A DNA stretch of 64,000 bases, from NCBI GenBank assembly GCA_963732345.1, contig CAVSZI010000019.1:124001-188000 (forward strand), read 5' to 3'. The notes under the pieces are model-generated. The model was not told the DNA's origin and searched no databases. It was given only the letters and a program-made list of their open reading frames with translations. The first letter of the stretch is position 1, and the number at the start of each line of letters is the position of its first letter. Source of the DNA: Bog-532 sp963732345. Lineage in GTDB: Bacteria > Actinomycetota > Actinomycetes > Streptosporangiales > Streptosporangiaceae. This document shows, piece by piece, positions 51,176 through 59,214 of this stretch. A program made the translations under genes and the position numbers.

Positions 51176-52378
51176 GTGGACCTGTTCGAGCATCAGGCGA
51201 AGGAGCTCTTCGCCGAGTATGGCGTTCCCGTGCCAGGCGGGAAGGTCGCCCACACGGCCGAGGAGGCGCGCGACATCGCGGCGGAGTTCGCCGCCGCGGG
51301 CCGCCCCAGGGTCGTCATCAAGGCGCAGGTGAAGGTCGGCGGGCGCGGCAAGGCCGGCGGAGTGAAGCTGGCCGGCGGCCCCGAGGCCGCCTACGAGATC
51401 GCCCAGCAGATCCTCGGCATGGACATCAAGGGCCACACCGTGCACAAGGTCCTGGTCGAAGAGGCCAGCGACATCGCGCAGGAATACTACCTGTCCTTCC
51501 TGCTCGACCGGGCCAACCGGACGTTCCTGTCGATCTGCTCGGTGCAGGGCGGCATGGAAATCGAGGAGGTCGCGCACACCAGCCCGGAGGCGGTCGCGCG
51601 CATCCCCGTGTCACCGCTGACCGGAGTGAACCACGACAAGGCCAGGGAAATCGTCAGTGCGGGCCAGCTCCCGGAAGAAGCGCTGACCGGCGCCGCCCAG
51701 CTGGCCGAGCGGCTCTGGACGGTCTTCACCGACGAGGACGCGACCCTGGTCGAGGTCAACCCGATGATCCTTTCCGCCGACGGCCGCGTGGTCGCGCTCG
51801 ACGGCAAGGTGACCCTCGACGACAACGCCGCGTTCCGCCATGGTGAGGACTTCGCCAAGTTCGCCGACCAGAGCACCACCGACCCGCTCGAGGCGCAGGC
51901 CAAGGCCAAGCACCTGAATTACGTCAAGCTGGACGGCCAGGTCGGCATCATCGGGAACGGCGCCGGGCTGGTCATGTCCACCCTGGACGTGGTGGCCTAT
52001 GCCGGTGAGGCGTTCGGCCGCATCCGCCCGGCCAACTTCCTCGACATCGGCGGCGGCGCCTCGGCCGAAGTGATGACCGACGGCCTGGAGATCGTACTGT
52101 CCGACCCTTCGGTCCGCAGCGTCTTCGTCAACGTCTTCGGCGGCATCACGTCCTGCGACGCGGTGGCCAACGGGATCGTTTCGGCCATCGGCATGCTCGG
52201 CGACCGCGGCGAGAAGGTCAATCACCCGATCGTGGTGCGTCTCGACGGCAACAACGCGGCCGAGGGCCGGCGGATACTCGATGAAGCCGGGATCGGCTCG
52301 GTGGAGCAGGTAGGGACCATGGACGACGCCGCCAGGCGGGCCGCCGAGCTGGCGTCCACGGCCGGAGCAGGAGCATAG
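51176..52378 (+). CDS. sucC: Succinyl-CoA synthetase beta subunit
   Basis: 400 residues from GTG 51176 (VDLFEHQAKELFAEYGVPVPGG is the standard N-terminus; the 12 codons before it are rejected). ATP-grasp domain with VVIKAQVKVGGRGKAGGVKLA, and VEVNPMI; C-terminal CoA-ligase domain with NIGGGA-like FLDIGGGASAEV and VFGGITSCD. Citric acid cycle enzyme working with SucD, 2 nt downstream. Confidence 0.96.
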   Translation: MDLFEHQAKELFAEYGVPVPGGKVAHTAEEARDIAAEFAAAGRPRVVIKAQVKVGGRGKAGGVKLAGGPEAAYEIAQQILGMDIKGHTVHKVLVEEASDIAQEYYLSFLLDRANRTFLSICSVQGGMEIEEVAHTSPEAVARIPVSPLTGVNHDKAREIVSAGQLPEEALTGAAQLAERLWTVFTDEDATLVEVNPMILSADGRVVALDGKVTLDDNAAFRHGEDFAKFADQSTTDPLEAQAKAKHLNYVKLDGQVGIIGNGAGLVMSTLDVVAYAGEAFGRIRPANFLDIGGGASAEVMTDGLEIVLSDPSVRSVFVNVFGGITSCDAVANGIVSAIGMLGDRGEKVNHPIVVRLDGNNAAEGRRILDEAGIGSVEQVGTMDDAARRAAELASTAGAGA

Positions 52379-52380
52379 AG

Positions 52381-53268
52381 ATGGCGATCTTCCTCACCGC
52401 CCAGAGCCGGGTCATGATCCAGGGGATCACCGGCTCGGAGGGCCGTAAGCACGGTACCCGGATGCTGGCGGCCGGCACCAAAATCGTCGGCGGGACCAAC
52501 CCGCGCAAGGCCGGGCAGACGGTCAGCCTGAACGACAGCGACATCCCGGTCTTCGGCACGGTCGCCGACACCATGGCCGAGACCGGCGCCGACGTCTCGG
52601 TGATCTTCGTGCCGGCGAGCCGGACCAAGGATGCGGTCATCGAGGCGATCGACGCGCGCATCCCGCTGACCGTCGTCATTACCGAGGGCATCCCGGTGCA
52701 CGACTCGGCCGAGTTCTGGGCCTACGCCTGCGCGGCCGGGAATGCGACCCGGATCGTCGGGCCGAACTGCCCCGGTGTCGCCTCGCCCGGCAAGTCCAAC
52801 GCGGGCATCATCCCGGCCGACATCAGCTCCGAGGGCCGCATCGGGCTCGTCTCCAAGTCCGGCACGCTGACCTACCAGATGATGTACGAGCTCCGTGACA
52901 TCGGCTTCTCCACGGCCGTGGGCATCGGCGGCGACCCCATCATCGGCACCACGCACATCGACTGCCTCCAGGCGTTCCAGGAGGACCCGGAGACCGACGC
53001 GATCGTGATGATCGGGGAGATCGGCGGCGACGCCGAGGAGCGGGCCGCCGGCTATGTCGAGCAGCACGTCACCAAGCCGGTCGTCGGCTATGTCGCCGGT
53101 TTCACCGCGCCCGAGGGCAAGACGATGGGCCACGCGGGCGCCATCATCTCCGGCTCGTCCGGCACCGCCCAGGCTAAGAAGGAAGCGCTGGAGAAGGCGG
53201 GCGTCCGCGTCGGCCGTACCCCGAGCGAGACGGCGCGCCTGGCCCGGGAAGCCATCCGCCGGGCCTGA
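52381..53268 (+). CDS. sucD: Succinyl-CoA synthetase alpha subunit
   Basis: 295 residues. VMIQGITGSEGRKHG CoA-binding loop, GPNCPGVASPGKSNAGI, and the phosphohistidine His251 in KTMGHAGAIISG identify SucD. It forms the heterodimer with SucC and is the second gene of the operon (ATG 52381). Ends 172 bp before the next gene, in a stretch with two direct GCGCCGTACGCCGCAGGC units near 53335-53380. Confidence 0.97.
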   Translation: MAIFLTAQSRVMIQGITGSEGRKHGTRMLAAGTKIVGGTNPRKAGQTVSLNDSDIPVFGTVADTMAETGADVSVIFVPASRTKDAVIEAIDARIPLTVVITEGIPVHDSAEFWAYACAAGNATRIVGPNCPGVASPGKSNAGIIPADISSEGRIGLVSKSGTLTYQMMYELRDIGFSTAVGIGGDPIIGTTHIDCLQAFQEDPETDAIVMIGEIGGDAEERAAGYVEQHVTKPVVGYVAGFTAPEGKTMGHAGAIISGSSGTAQAKKEALEKAGVRVGRTPSETARLAREAIRRA

Positions 53269-53440
53269 CCCCGCCCCGCGCCGCGCCTGCCCTCCCACGC
53301 CTGCCCACCGCGGCGCGCCACCCCAGCCGGACCCGCGCCGTACGCCGCAGGCTCGCGCGGTGCGCCGTACGCCGCAGGCCCGAAGACCGCCCGGCGCGCC
53401 TCCAGGCCATCAGCGCCGGGCGTTGCCAGGATTGGGCCTT

Positions 53441-54865
53441 GTGAGTGCTTCCCCGCGGGCTCCCGGCCGGGCCCGCCCCCCGAACCCGGGTACGCCGGGT
53501 GAGGGGGCCGGCGCGGAGGGCGGAGGCGCCCCGCCGCCCTCTCCCGGTAGCTACCGCCGTCCGCTGGCGGTGACCGGCGCCATGGCGGCGAGCGCGGTGG
53601 CCGGCACCGGGGTGGCGCTGCTCACCACACTGACCGCGATCGGGTGGATCACCGCCCCGCACGACGGCTTCGGCAACGGCCTGCCCGGGGTACTGCGGAC
53701 CGCGATCACGCTCTGGCTCGCCGCCCACCACGTCGCCTTCGCGCTGCACGGGGCCGGGCAGATCGGCATGCTCCCGCTGGGCCTGCTGCTGATCCCCGGG
53801 GCACTGCTGTGGCGCGCGGGCCGCTGGGTGGTGCGCTCCGGTGAGGTGGCCCGCCTCCAGCACGTGGGGTACGCGGCGCTGGCCCTCGCGCTGCCGTACG
53901 CGGTGCTGTCGGCGGCGCTCGCCCTGGCCGCCCGGAGTTCGCTGGCGGCCCCTTCGCTGACGCAGGCCGTCATCGGGCCGTTCCTGACCGCCCTGGTCGC
54001 GGGCGGCCTGGGTGGCGCGCACGCGCTCGCGCCGTGGCGCCGGCTGGCCGGTCGGCTCCCGGACCGGTGCCGTTCGGTAACGATGGGCATGCTCACGACG
54101 CTCGGCCTGCTCACCGCCGCGGGAGCGGTGCTGGCCGGAGGGTCGCTGGCCGTGCACCTGGGCCAGGTCCGGGCCCTCACCGACAGCCTCTCGCCCGGCC
54201 TGGCCGGCTCGGCGCTGCTGCTGCTGGCCGAACTGGCCTACCTGCCCAACGCGATCGTCTGGGCGGTCGCGTACTCGCTCGGCCCGGGCTTCGCCTTCGG
54301 CGCGGGCACATTCGTGGCGCCGACCGGCTCGGCCCTCGGGGCGATGCCCGCCTTCCCGATGCTCGCCGCGCTCCCCGCCGGGGGAGGCGTCCCCGCGTGG
54401 CTGTCCCTGCTCGTGCTGGCGGTCCCGTACCTGGCCGCGGTAGCCGGCGGCGTGCTCACCGTGCGGATCATGCCGACGCCCATGCTCGAGGCGGCACCGC
54501 TGTGGGGTTTCGTGTCCGGTGCCGCATCCGGCTGCGTGGTCGGCGTCCTCGCGGCGTTCGCGGGCGGCCCGCTGGGCAGCGGCCGGCTGGCCGCCGTTGG
54601 GCCATCCGGCTGGCAGGTCACCCTCATCGCGGTCCTGGAGATGGGCGTGACGGCCGCTGTGGCCGCCGGAGCGGCGAACTGGCTCACGCTGAGGCACACC
54701 GCCGCCGGATGGCGATCCGCCGGGGCGGCCGCGGCGTCCCCGGCCGGGGAGGACCGTGCGGACGACTACCACGGGCCGGTGCTGGTCGACGAGACTGACG
54801 ACGCCGGCGGGCACCGTATTTACCTGGATCCCTGGGCCGGAGACCGCGACCCCGGCCCCGGCTAA
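53441..54865 (+). CDS. DUF6350-type integral membrane protein
   Basis: 474 residues from GTG 53441. After a Pro/Gly-rich cytoplasmic N-terminus (about 45 residues) it has about 10-11 hydrophobic helices (AHHVAFALHGAGQIGMLPLGLLLIPGALLW is the most conserved-looking block) and an acidic C-terminal tail (DDYHGPVLVDETDD). Actinobacteria usually carry such a protein between sucD and purN, which fits here. Function unknown; the pattern resembles no transporter I know. Confidence 0.8.
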   Translation: MSASPRAPGRARPPNPGTPGEGAGAEGGGAPPPSPGSYRRPLAVTGAMAASAVAGTGVALLTTLTAIGWITAPHDGFGNGLPGVLRTAITLWLAAHHVAFALHGAGQIGMLPLGLLLIPGALLWRAGRWVVRSGEVARLQHVGYAALALALPYAVLSAALALAARSSLAAPSLTQAVIGPFLTALVAGGLGGAHALAPWRRLAGRLPDRCRSVTMGMLTTLGLLTAAGAVLAGGSLAVHLGQVRALTDSLSPGLAGSALLLLAELAYLPNAIVWAVAYSLGPGFAFGAGTFVAPTGSALGAMPAFPMLAALPAGGGVPAWLSLLVLAVPYLAAVAGGVLTVRIMPTPMLEAAPLWGFVSGAASGCVVGVLAAFAGGPLGSGRLAAVGPSGWQVTLIAVLEMGVTAAVAAGAANWLTLRHTAAGWRSAGAAAASPAGEDRADDYHGPVLVDETDDAGGHRIYLDPWAGDRDPGPG

Positions 54866-55351
54866 TCAGCCCCCGGGCTGCAGGGACCGGATCTGGTTGG
54901 TGATGGTGTGGCTGAACTGCTGCTGGCAGGCCTGCTGGGCGGTCAGCGTGTTGGCCCCGCTGAGGCAGTTCGAGTAGGCCGACAGCTCGTTCCAGAACAT
55001 CGCGAAGACGATCAGCGTAATGGCGCTGAACGAGAGGCCCAGCACGCCCAGTATCGTCCCGGCGATGGCGCCGCGCGGCCGGGCTGACCCCGCGCGCCGG
55101 GCCCGCGACATGGCTGTGCCGCCGAGCCACGCCGCCAGCGCCCCCAGTACCAGCGTGGCGATGACGATGTAGACCGCGCGGCGCAGGCCGCCGGCCAGCG
55201 AGAGCCCGATCAGGCTGAGCATGCCCAGCGCCAGCGCAGCCCAGGCCCGCTGCTGCAGCGCGGGATCCGGGGGCGACGGGGGCCGCCCGGTCAGCGCCCG
55301 CCGCGGCGTCCTCGGCGGACGGGTCGGCGGCCGGTCGGTCGGTGTGGCCAT
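54866..55351 (-). CDS. DUF4190-like small membrane protein
   Basis: 161 residues from ATG 55351. A Pro/Arg-rich cytoplasmic N-terminus (about 35 residues), then three predicted helices (AWAALALGMLSLIGLSLAGG, AVYIVIATLVLGALAAWLGG, GAIAGTILGVLGLSFSAITLIVFAMFW) and a short extracytoplasmic tail with two cysteines (SNCLSG, QQACQQQ) that may pair. The GxxxGxxxG-like AIAGxxLGxxG pattern is that of DUF4190. Convergent with the DUF6350 gene, stops adjoining. Confidence 0.75.
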   Translation of the reverse strand: MATPTDRPPTRPPRTPRRALTGRPPSPPDPALQQRAWAALALGMLSLIGLSLAGGLRRAVYIVIATLVLGALAAWLGGTAMSRARRAGSARPRGAIAGTILGVLGLSFSAITLIVFAMFWNELSAYSNCLSGANTLTAQQACQQQFSHTITNQIRSLQPGG

Positions 55352-55410
55352 AGGTTCTCATTCTGCCGTCTCGGGCGGCATGCTCGGGAATGGCAGCGGT
55401 GCGGCGCGGC

Positions 55411-55416
55411 TAAGGT
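55411..55416 (+). promoter_or_regulatory. Leaderless -10 box for purN-purH
   Basis: TAAGGT ends 6 nt before ATG 55423, with no Shine-Dalgarno sequence. Confidence 0.45.
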
Positions 55417-55422
55417 AGCCGC

Positions 55423-56031
55423 ATGCGGGCACGCCTGGTCGTCCTGGTCTCGGGTGAGGGAACCAACCTTCAGGCCCTGATCGACGCCTGCGCCGACGAG
55501 CGCTACGGTGCCGACGTGGTGGCCGTGGGCGCCGACCGGGACGGCATCGCCGGCCTGGCCCGTGCCGCGCGGGCCGGCATCCCCACCTTCATGCACCGCG
55601 TCAAGGACTACTCCTCCCGCGCGGACTGGGACACGGCGCTCGCCGATTCGTGCGCGGCATACCACGCCAACCTGGTCATCCTGGCCGGATTCATGAAGCT
55701 CGTCGGCCCGCGGTTCCTTGATCGCTTCGGCGGCCGGTGCCTTAACACCCACCCCGCGCTGCTACCGTCATTTCCCGGTATGCACGGTGTGCGGGACGCC
55801 CTCAGCTACGGGGTGAAGGTGACGGGGTGCACCGTGCTCATCGTGGATCCCGGCATCGACGCGGGGCCGGTCGTCGCGCAGTGTCCCGTCCTGGTGCAGG
55901 ACGAGGACGACGAGGCTGCGCTGCACGAGCGGATCAAGGTGGCAGAGCGGGCGCTGCTCGTGGAGACCGTGGGCCGGATGGCCCGCGCGGGGTGGTCCGT
56001 GCACGGCAGGAAGGTGAGGATCGGCAGTTGA
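55423..56031 (+). CDS. purN: Phosphoribosylglycinamide formyltransferase
   Basis: 202 residues. LVVLVSGEGTNLQAL GAR-binding loop; catalytic triad Asn108 and His110 (LNTHPALLPSFPG) and Asp146 (DPGIDAGPV). Uses 10-formyl-THF, made by FolD encoded downstream, to formylate GAR in purine synthesis. The stop overlaps the purH TTG start. Confidence 0.96.
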   Translation: MRARLVVLVSGEGTNLQALIDACADERYGADVVAVGADRDGIAGLARAARAGIPTFMHRVKDYSSRADWDTALADSCAAYHANLVILAGFMKLVGPRFLDRFGGRCLNTHPALLPSFPGMHGVRDALSYGVKVTGCTVLIVDPGIDAGPVVAQCPVLVQDEDDEAALHERIKVAERALLVETVGRMARAGWSVHGRKVRIGS

Positions 56032-57668
56032 GCACCATCGAGATCAGGCGGGCGCTGGTCAGCGTCTACGACAAGACCGGCCTGGACGAGCTCGCCCGGG
56101 GCCTGCACGAGGCCGGCGTCGGGATCGTCTCCACCGGCAGTACCGCGGCGGTCATCGCGGGGGCGGGCGTGCCGGTGGTGAAGGTGGAGGAGCTCACCGG
56201 CTTCCCCGAATGCCTGGACGGCCGGGTCAAGACCCTGCACCCCCGGGTGCACGCCGGGCTGCTCGCCGACACGCGGCGGCCCGAGCACCGGGCCCAGCTG
56301 GACGACCTCGGCATCGCGCCGTTCGAGCTGCTCGTGTCCAACCTGTACCCGTTCGAGGCCGCGGTGGCGAGCGGGGCGCCGGCCGAGCAGTGCGTGGAGG
56401 AGATCGACATCGGCGGCCCGGCCATGGTCCGCGCCGCCGCCAAGAACCACGCCAGCGTCGCGGTCGTGACCGACCCGTCCCAGTACGGCGACGTGCTGGC
56501 GGCGGTGCGCGCCGGCGGCTTCACGTTCGGGCAGCGCCAGCGGCTGGCGGCCCGCGCGTTCGCGCACACCGCCCGCTACGACGTAGCCGTGGCGTCCTGG
56601 TTCGCGTCCGAGTACGCGCCCGACGGGACGGCCCGGGAGGCGGGCTGGCCGGACGTCGCCGGCGCGTTCTGGTCCCGTGCGGAGGTGCTGCGGTACGGCG
56701 AGAACCCGCACCAGCGCGCCGCGCTGTACGTGCGGGCCGGGTCGCCAAGTCCCGATGATGCCGAACGGGCCCCCGCGGGAGCTCCCCGGGCCGGGACCGG
56801 TGCCGCCGGGCCCGCCGGGGACGGTGGGATCGCCGCGGCGCGCCAGCTGCACGGCAAGGCCATGTCCTATAACAACTACGTGGACGCCGACGCGGCGCGC
56901 CGGGCCGCCTACGATTTCGCCCAGCCCTGCGCGGCGATCATCAAGCACTCCAACCCCTGCGGCATCGCGATCGGCACCGACCTGGCCGAGGCCCACCGGC
57001 AGGCGCACGCGTGCGACCCGGTATCCGCCTTCGGCGGCGTGATCGCGGTCAACGACATGGTGACCCCGGCACTGGCCAGCCAGATCGCCGACGTGTTCAC
57101 CGAGGTGGTCATCGCGCCCGCCTTCGATCCCGAGGCGCTGGCCATCCTCTCCAAGGCGAAGAACATCCGCCTGCTGGCCTGCCCGCCGCCCTACCGCGGC
57201 CCCGGCACCGAGTGGCGGCCGATCAGCGGAGGCCTGCTGATGCAGTCCATCGACCGGGTGGACGCGCCGGGTGACAACCCGGCCAACTGGGAGCTGAAGA
57301 CGGGCGTCCCGCTGGACGAGGTGACCCTCGGCGACCTGGCCTTCGCCTGGCGAGCGTGCCGTTCGGTGAAGTCGAACGCGATCCTGCTGGCCTCGGGCGG
57401 CGCGTCGGTGGGCATCGGCATGGGCCAGGTCAACCGGGTCGACTCATGTCGGCTCGCCGTGGCCCGGGCCGGGGACCGGGCGGTCGGCTCGGTGTGCGCC
57501 AGCGACGCGTACTTCCCCTTCCCGGACAACATCGACGTCCTCGCGGGGGCCGGCGTCGCCGCCATCGCCGAACCGGGCGGCTCGATCCGCGACCACCTGG
57601 TCGTCGAGGCCTGCGAGCGCGCCGGTATCACCCTCTACTTCACCGGGGTCCGCCATTTCTACCACTGA
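56028..57668 (+). CDS. purH: Bifunctional AICAR transformylase / IMP cyclohydrolase
   Basis: 546 residues from TTG 56028, which overlaps the purN stop by 4 nt and has AGGTGAGGA upstream. N-terminal cyclohydrolase (RRALVSVYDKTGL, STGSTAAVI, KTLHPRVHAG), C-terminal transformylase (KHSNPCGIA, DPVSAFGG, SGGLLMQ, SNAILLASGGASVGIGMGQVNRVDS). A Pro/Ala/Gly insert of about 30 residues at about 240-270 lengthens it beyond the usual 520. Last two steps to IMP; consumes 10-formyl-THF. Confidence 0.96.
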   Translation: MSTIEIRRALVSVYDKTGLDELARGLHEAGVGIVSTGSTAAVIAGAGVPVVKVEELTGFPECLDGRVKTLHPRVHAGLLADTRRPEHRAQLDDLGIAPFELLVSNLYPFEAAVASGAPAEQCVEEIDIGGPAMVRAAAKNHASVAVVTDPSQYGDVLAAVRAGGFTFGQRQRLAARAFAHTARYDVAVASWFASEYAPDGTAREAGWPDVAGAFWSRAEVLRYGENPHQRAALYVRAGSPSPDDAERAPAGAPRAGTGAAGPAGDGGIAAARQLHGKAMSYNNYVDADAARRAAYDFAQPCAAIIKHSNPCGIAIGTDLAEAHRQAHACDPVSAFGGVIAVNDMVTPALASQIADVFTEVVIAPAFDPEALAILSKAKNIRLLACPPPYRGPGTEWRPISGGLLMQSIDRVDAPGDNPANWELKTGVPLDEVTLGDLAFAWRACRSVKSNAILLASGGASVGIGMGQVNRVDSCRLAVARAGDRAVGSVCASDAYFPFPDNIDVLAGAGVAAIAEPGGSIRDHLVVEACERAGITLYFTGVRHFYH

Positions 57669-57752
57669 CGCCCCGTCCTTCCCCCGCCCGTCGCGCGCCC
57701 GCTGCCGGCCCTCGCCCCCGCCGCGCCCTCACTCCGGCGCGGGCGACCGCAA

Positions 57753-57792
57753 TGGCACCACCGTGGTCGCCCGCACGACCACGGTGGTGCCA
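57753..57792 (+). terminator. Strong hairpin after purH
   Basis: A 17 bp perfect stem (57753-57769 with 57776-57792) and 6 nt loop, 85 nt after the purH stop. It lies outside the IS (which starts at 57871), so it belongs to the host region. It may terminate purNH and so leave folD dependent on its own or the element's promoter. Confidence 0.7.
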
Positions 57793-57865
57793 CTGTGGCC
57801 ACGCGAAGGCGACCGGAGTACCCGCGAGCCCGCGGAGAACTCGATGAACCGGAAGGCTGACACAG

Positions 57866-57952
57866 ATGACTAAATCCTTCCAGGGCGCAGGCCCTGTCCT
57901 TCAGGGTGGGGTGAGCCCGGCGTGGCGCCGCACGATTGAAACAGCACCATGA
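57866..57952 (+). pseudogene. Orphaned original folD start region
   Basis: GGAAGG (57851-57856) lies 9 nt before ATG 57866. Only ATGAC remains of the original folD reading frame before the element begins; the frame now runs into the left end and codes 28 residues to TGA 57952. It is the displaced initiation site of folD, and may still recruit ribosomes. Confidence 0.75.
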
Positions 57953-59194
57953 TGGAATTTCTGCGTGAGCAGGCGGGTGGTGAAGCGGGCGCACAAGTAC
58001 CGCTTCTACCCGACCCCGGAACAGGTCGGCCTGCTGAACCGGACGTTCGGGTCGGTCCGCTACGTCTACAACCGGGCGCTCGCGGAACGGTCCCGGACGT
58101 GGACCCAGGAACACAAGCGGGTCACGTTCGCGGAAACCTGCCGGATGCTCACCGCATGGAAGAACGACCCGGACACGGCGTGGCTGTACCAGGTGTCCAA
58201 CGTCGCCCTCCAGCAGGGCCTGCAGCATCTGCAGAACGCCTACGTCAACTTTTGGGCCAAACGCGCCAGGTACCCCACGTTCAAGTCCCGGAAGCGGTCG
58301 AGGGCGTCGGCGACGTTCACCACCTCGGGGTTCCGGTACCGGGACGGGCAGATCTGGCTGGCGAAGATGCCCGCGCCGCTGGCGATCGTGTGGTCCCGGC
58401 CGCTTCCCGAGGGGGCGGAACCGTCCACGGTCACGGTCAGCCGGGACGCGGCCGGACGCTGGCACATCTCCATCCTGGCCGAGTGCCCCATCGAGACGCT
58501 GCCCCCGGCCGGAGCGGTCGTGGGGATCGACGCGGGGATCACCTCCCTGGTCACGCTGTCGACGGGGGAGAAGGTCACCAACCCCGGGCACGAGCGCCGC
58601 GGCCGGGCCCGGCTCGCGAAGGCGCAGCGGGCACTGTCCCGCACGCAGAAAGGCTCCGCGAACCGGGCCAAGGCCCGGGTGACGGTGGCCCGGGCGCACG
58701 CCCGGATCACCGACCGGCGCCGCGACCATCTGCACAAACTGTCTACGAGGATCATCCGCGAGAACCAAACGGTGATCATCGAGGACCTGTCCGTCCGCAA
58801 CATGGTCCGCAGCCACACCCTGGCCCGCGCGATCTCCGACGCCTCCTGGTCGGAGTTGCGCAGGCAGCTGGAGTACAAGGCGGACTGGTACGGGCGGACC
58901 GTGATCGCGGTGGACCGATTCTGCCCGAGCAGCAAGACGTGCTCGGCGTGCGGTGTGATCACCGCGACGATGCCGCTGAACATCCGGGAGTGGGTGTGCG
59001 CCTCATGCGGTGTCCGGCACGACCGGGACGTGAACGCGGCGAAGGTCATCCGTGCGGAGGGGCTCTCCGTTCAAGCCTGCGGAGATGGTGTCAGACCGTC
59101 CCGCGCGTAGCGAGGGAAGGCGACCGTCAGTGAAACAGGAACCTCGGCCCGCGAGGGCTGAGAATCCCCGTCCTTCAAGGCGGGGAGAAGTCAA
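57871..59194 (+). mobile_element. IS200/IS605-family TnpB-only element (IS1341 type) inserted in the folD start
   Basis: 1324 bp. Left end begins TAAATCC directly after ATGAC, with a subterminal hairpin CAGGGC-GCAG-GCCCTG (57881-57896). Right end has hairpins CCTCG-5 nt-CGAGG (59142-59156) and CCCCG-10 nt-CGGGG (59166-59185), then GAAGTCAA. The terminal TCAA equals the right cleavage site known from IS608. There is no target duplication and no tnpA, as expected for this group; mobility would need a TnpA in trans. Deleting it fuses ATGAC to CGCGCAAATC and restores a perfect FolD start, which fixes both ends to the base. Confidence 0.92.
57965..59110 (+). CDS. tnpB: TnpB RNA-guided endonuclease (OrfB_IS605)
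   Basis: 381 residues from GTG 57965. N-terminal RxHKYRFYPTPEQ helix-turn and wedge region; RuvC triad Asp189 (GIDAGITSL), Glu273 (IIEDLSVRN) and Asp355 (DRDVNAAK); zinc ribbon Cys326, Cys329, Cys345, Cys348 (CSACG, CASCG). All catalytic residues are present, so it appears active. By analogy with ISDra2 it should use an omega RNA from the element's right end to cut DNA next to a target-adjacent motif identical to the left flank (here ATGAC or TGAC). Confidence 0.93.
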   Translation: MSRRVVKRAHKYRFYPTPEQVGLLNRTFGSVRYVYNRALAERSRTWTQEHKRVTFAETCRMLTAWKNDPDTAWLYQVSNVALQQGLQHLQNAYVNFWAKRARYPTFKSRKRSRASATFTTSGFRYRDGQIWLAKMPAPLAIVWSRPLPEGAEPSTVTVSRDAAGRWHISILAECPIETLPPAGAVVGIDAGITSLVTLSTGEKVTNPGHERRGRARLAKAQRALSRTQKGSANRAKARVTVARAHARITDRRRDHLHKLSTRIIRENQTVIIEDLSVRNMVRSHTLARAISDASWSELRRQLEYKADWYGRTVIAVDRFCPSSKTCSACGVITATMPLNIREWVCASCGVRHDRDVNAAKVIRAEGLSVQACGDGVRPSRA

Positions 59195-59214
59195 CGCGCA
59201 AATCCTGGACGGAA
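59060..59214 (+). ncRNA. Predicted omega RNA with folD-derived guide
   Basis: In IS200/IS605 elements the omega RNA spans the 3' end of tnpB and the right end, and continues about 16-20 nt into flanking DNA as the guide. The scaffold would contain the hairpins at 59142-59185 and the guide would begin at 59195 (CGCGCAAATCCTGGACGG). Exact ends are not determined; boundaries are inference. It overlaps the new folD start and first codons. Confidence 0.5.

Noticed and set aside
57753..57792. Hairpin as the left end of the IS element
   Set aside because: It lies 79 bp outside the left boundary fixed by the restored folD start, so it is a host terminator-like hairpin.
57871..59194. Autonomous IS605 with its own TnpA
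   Set aside because: No Y1 transposase gene is present in the 94 bp left end or elsewhere in the element.
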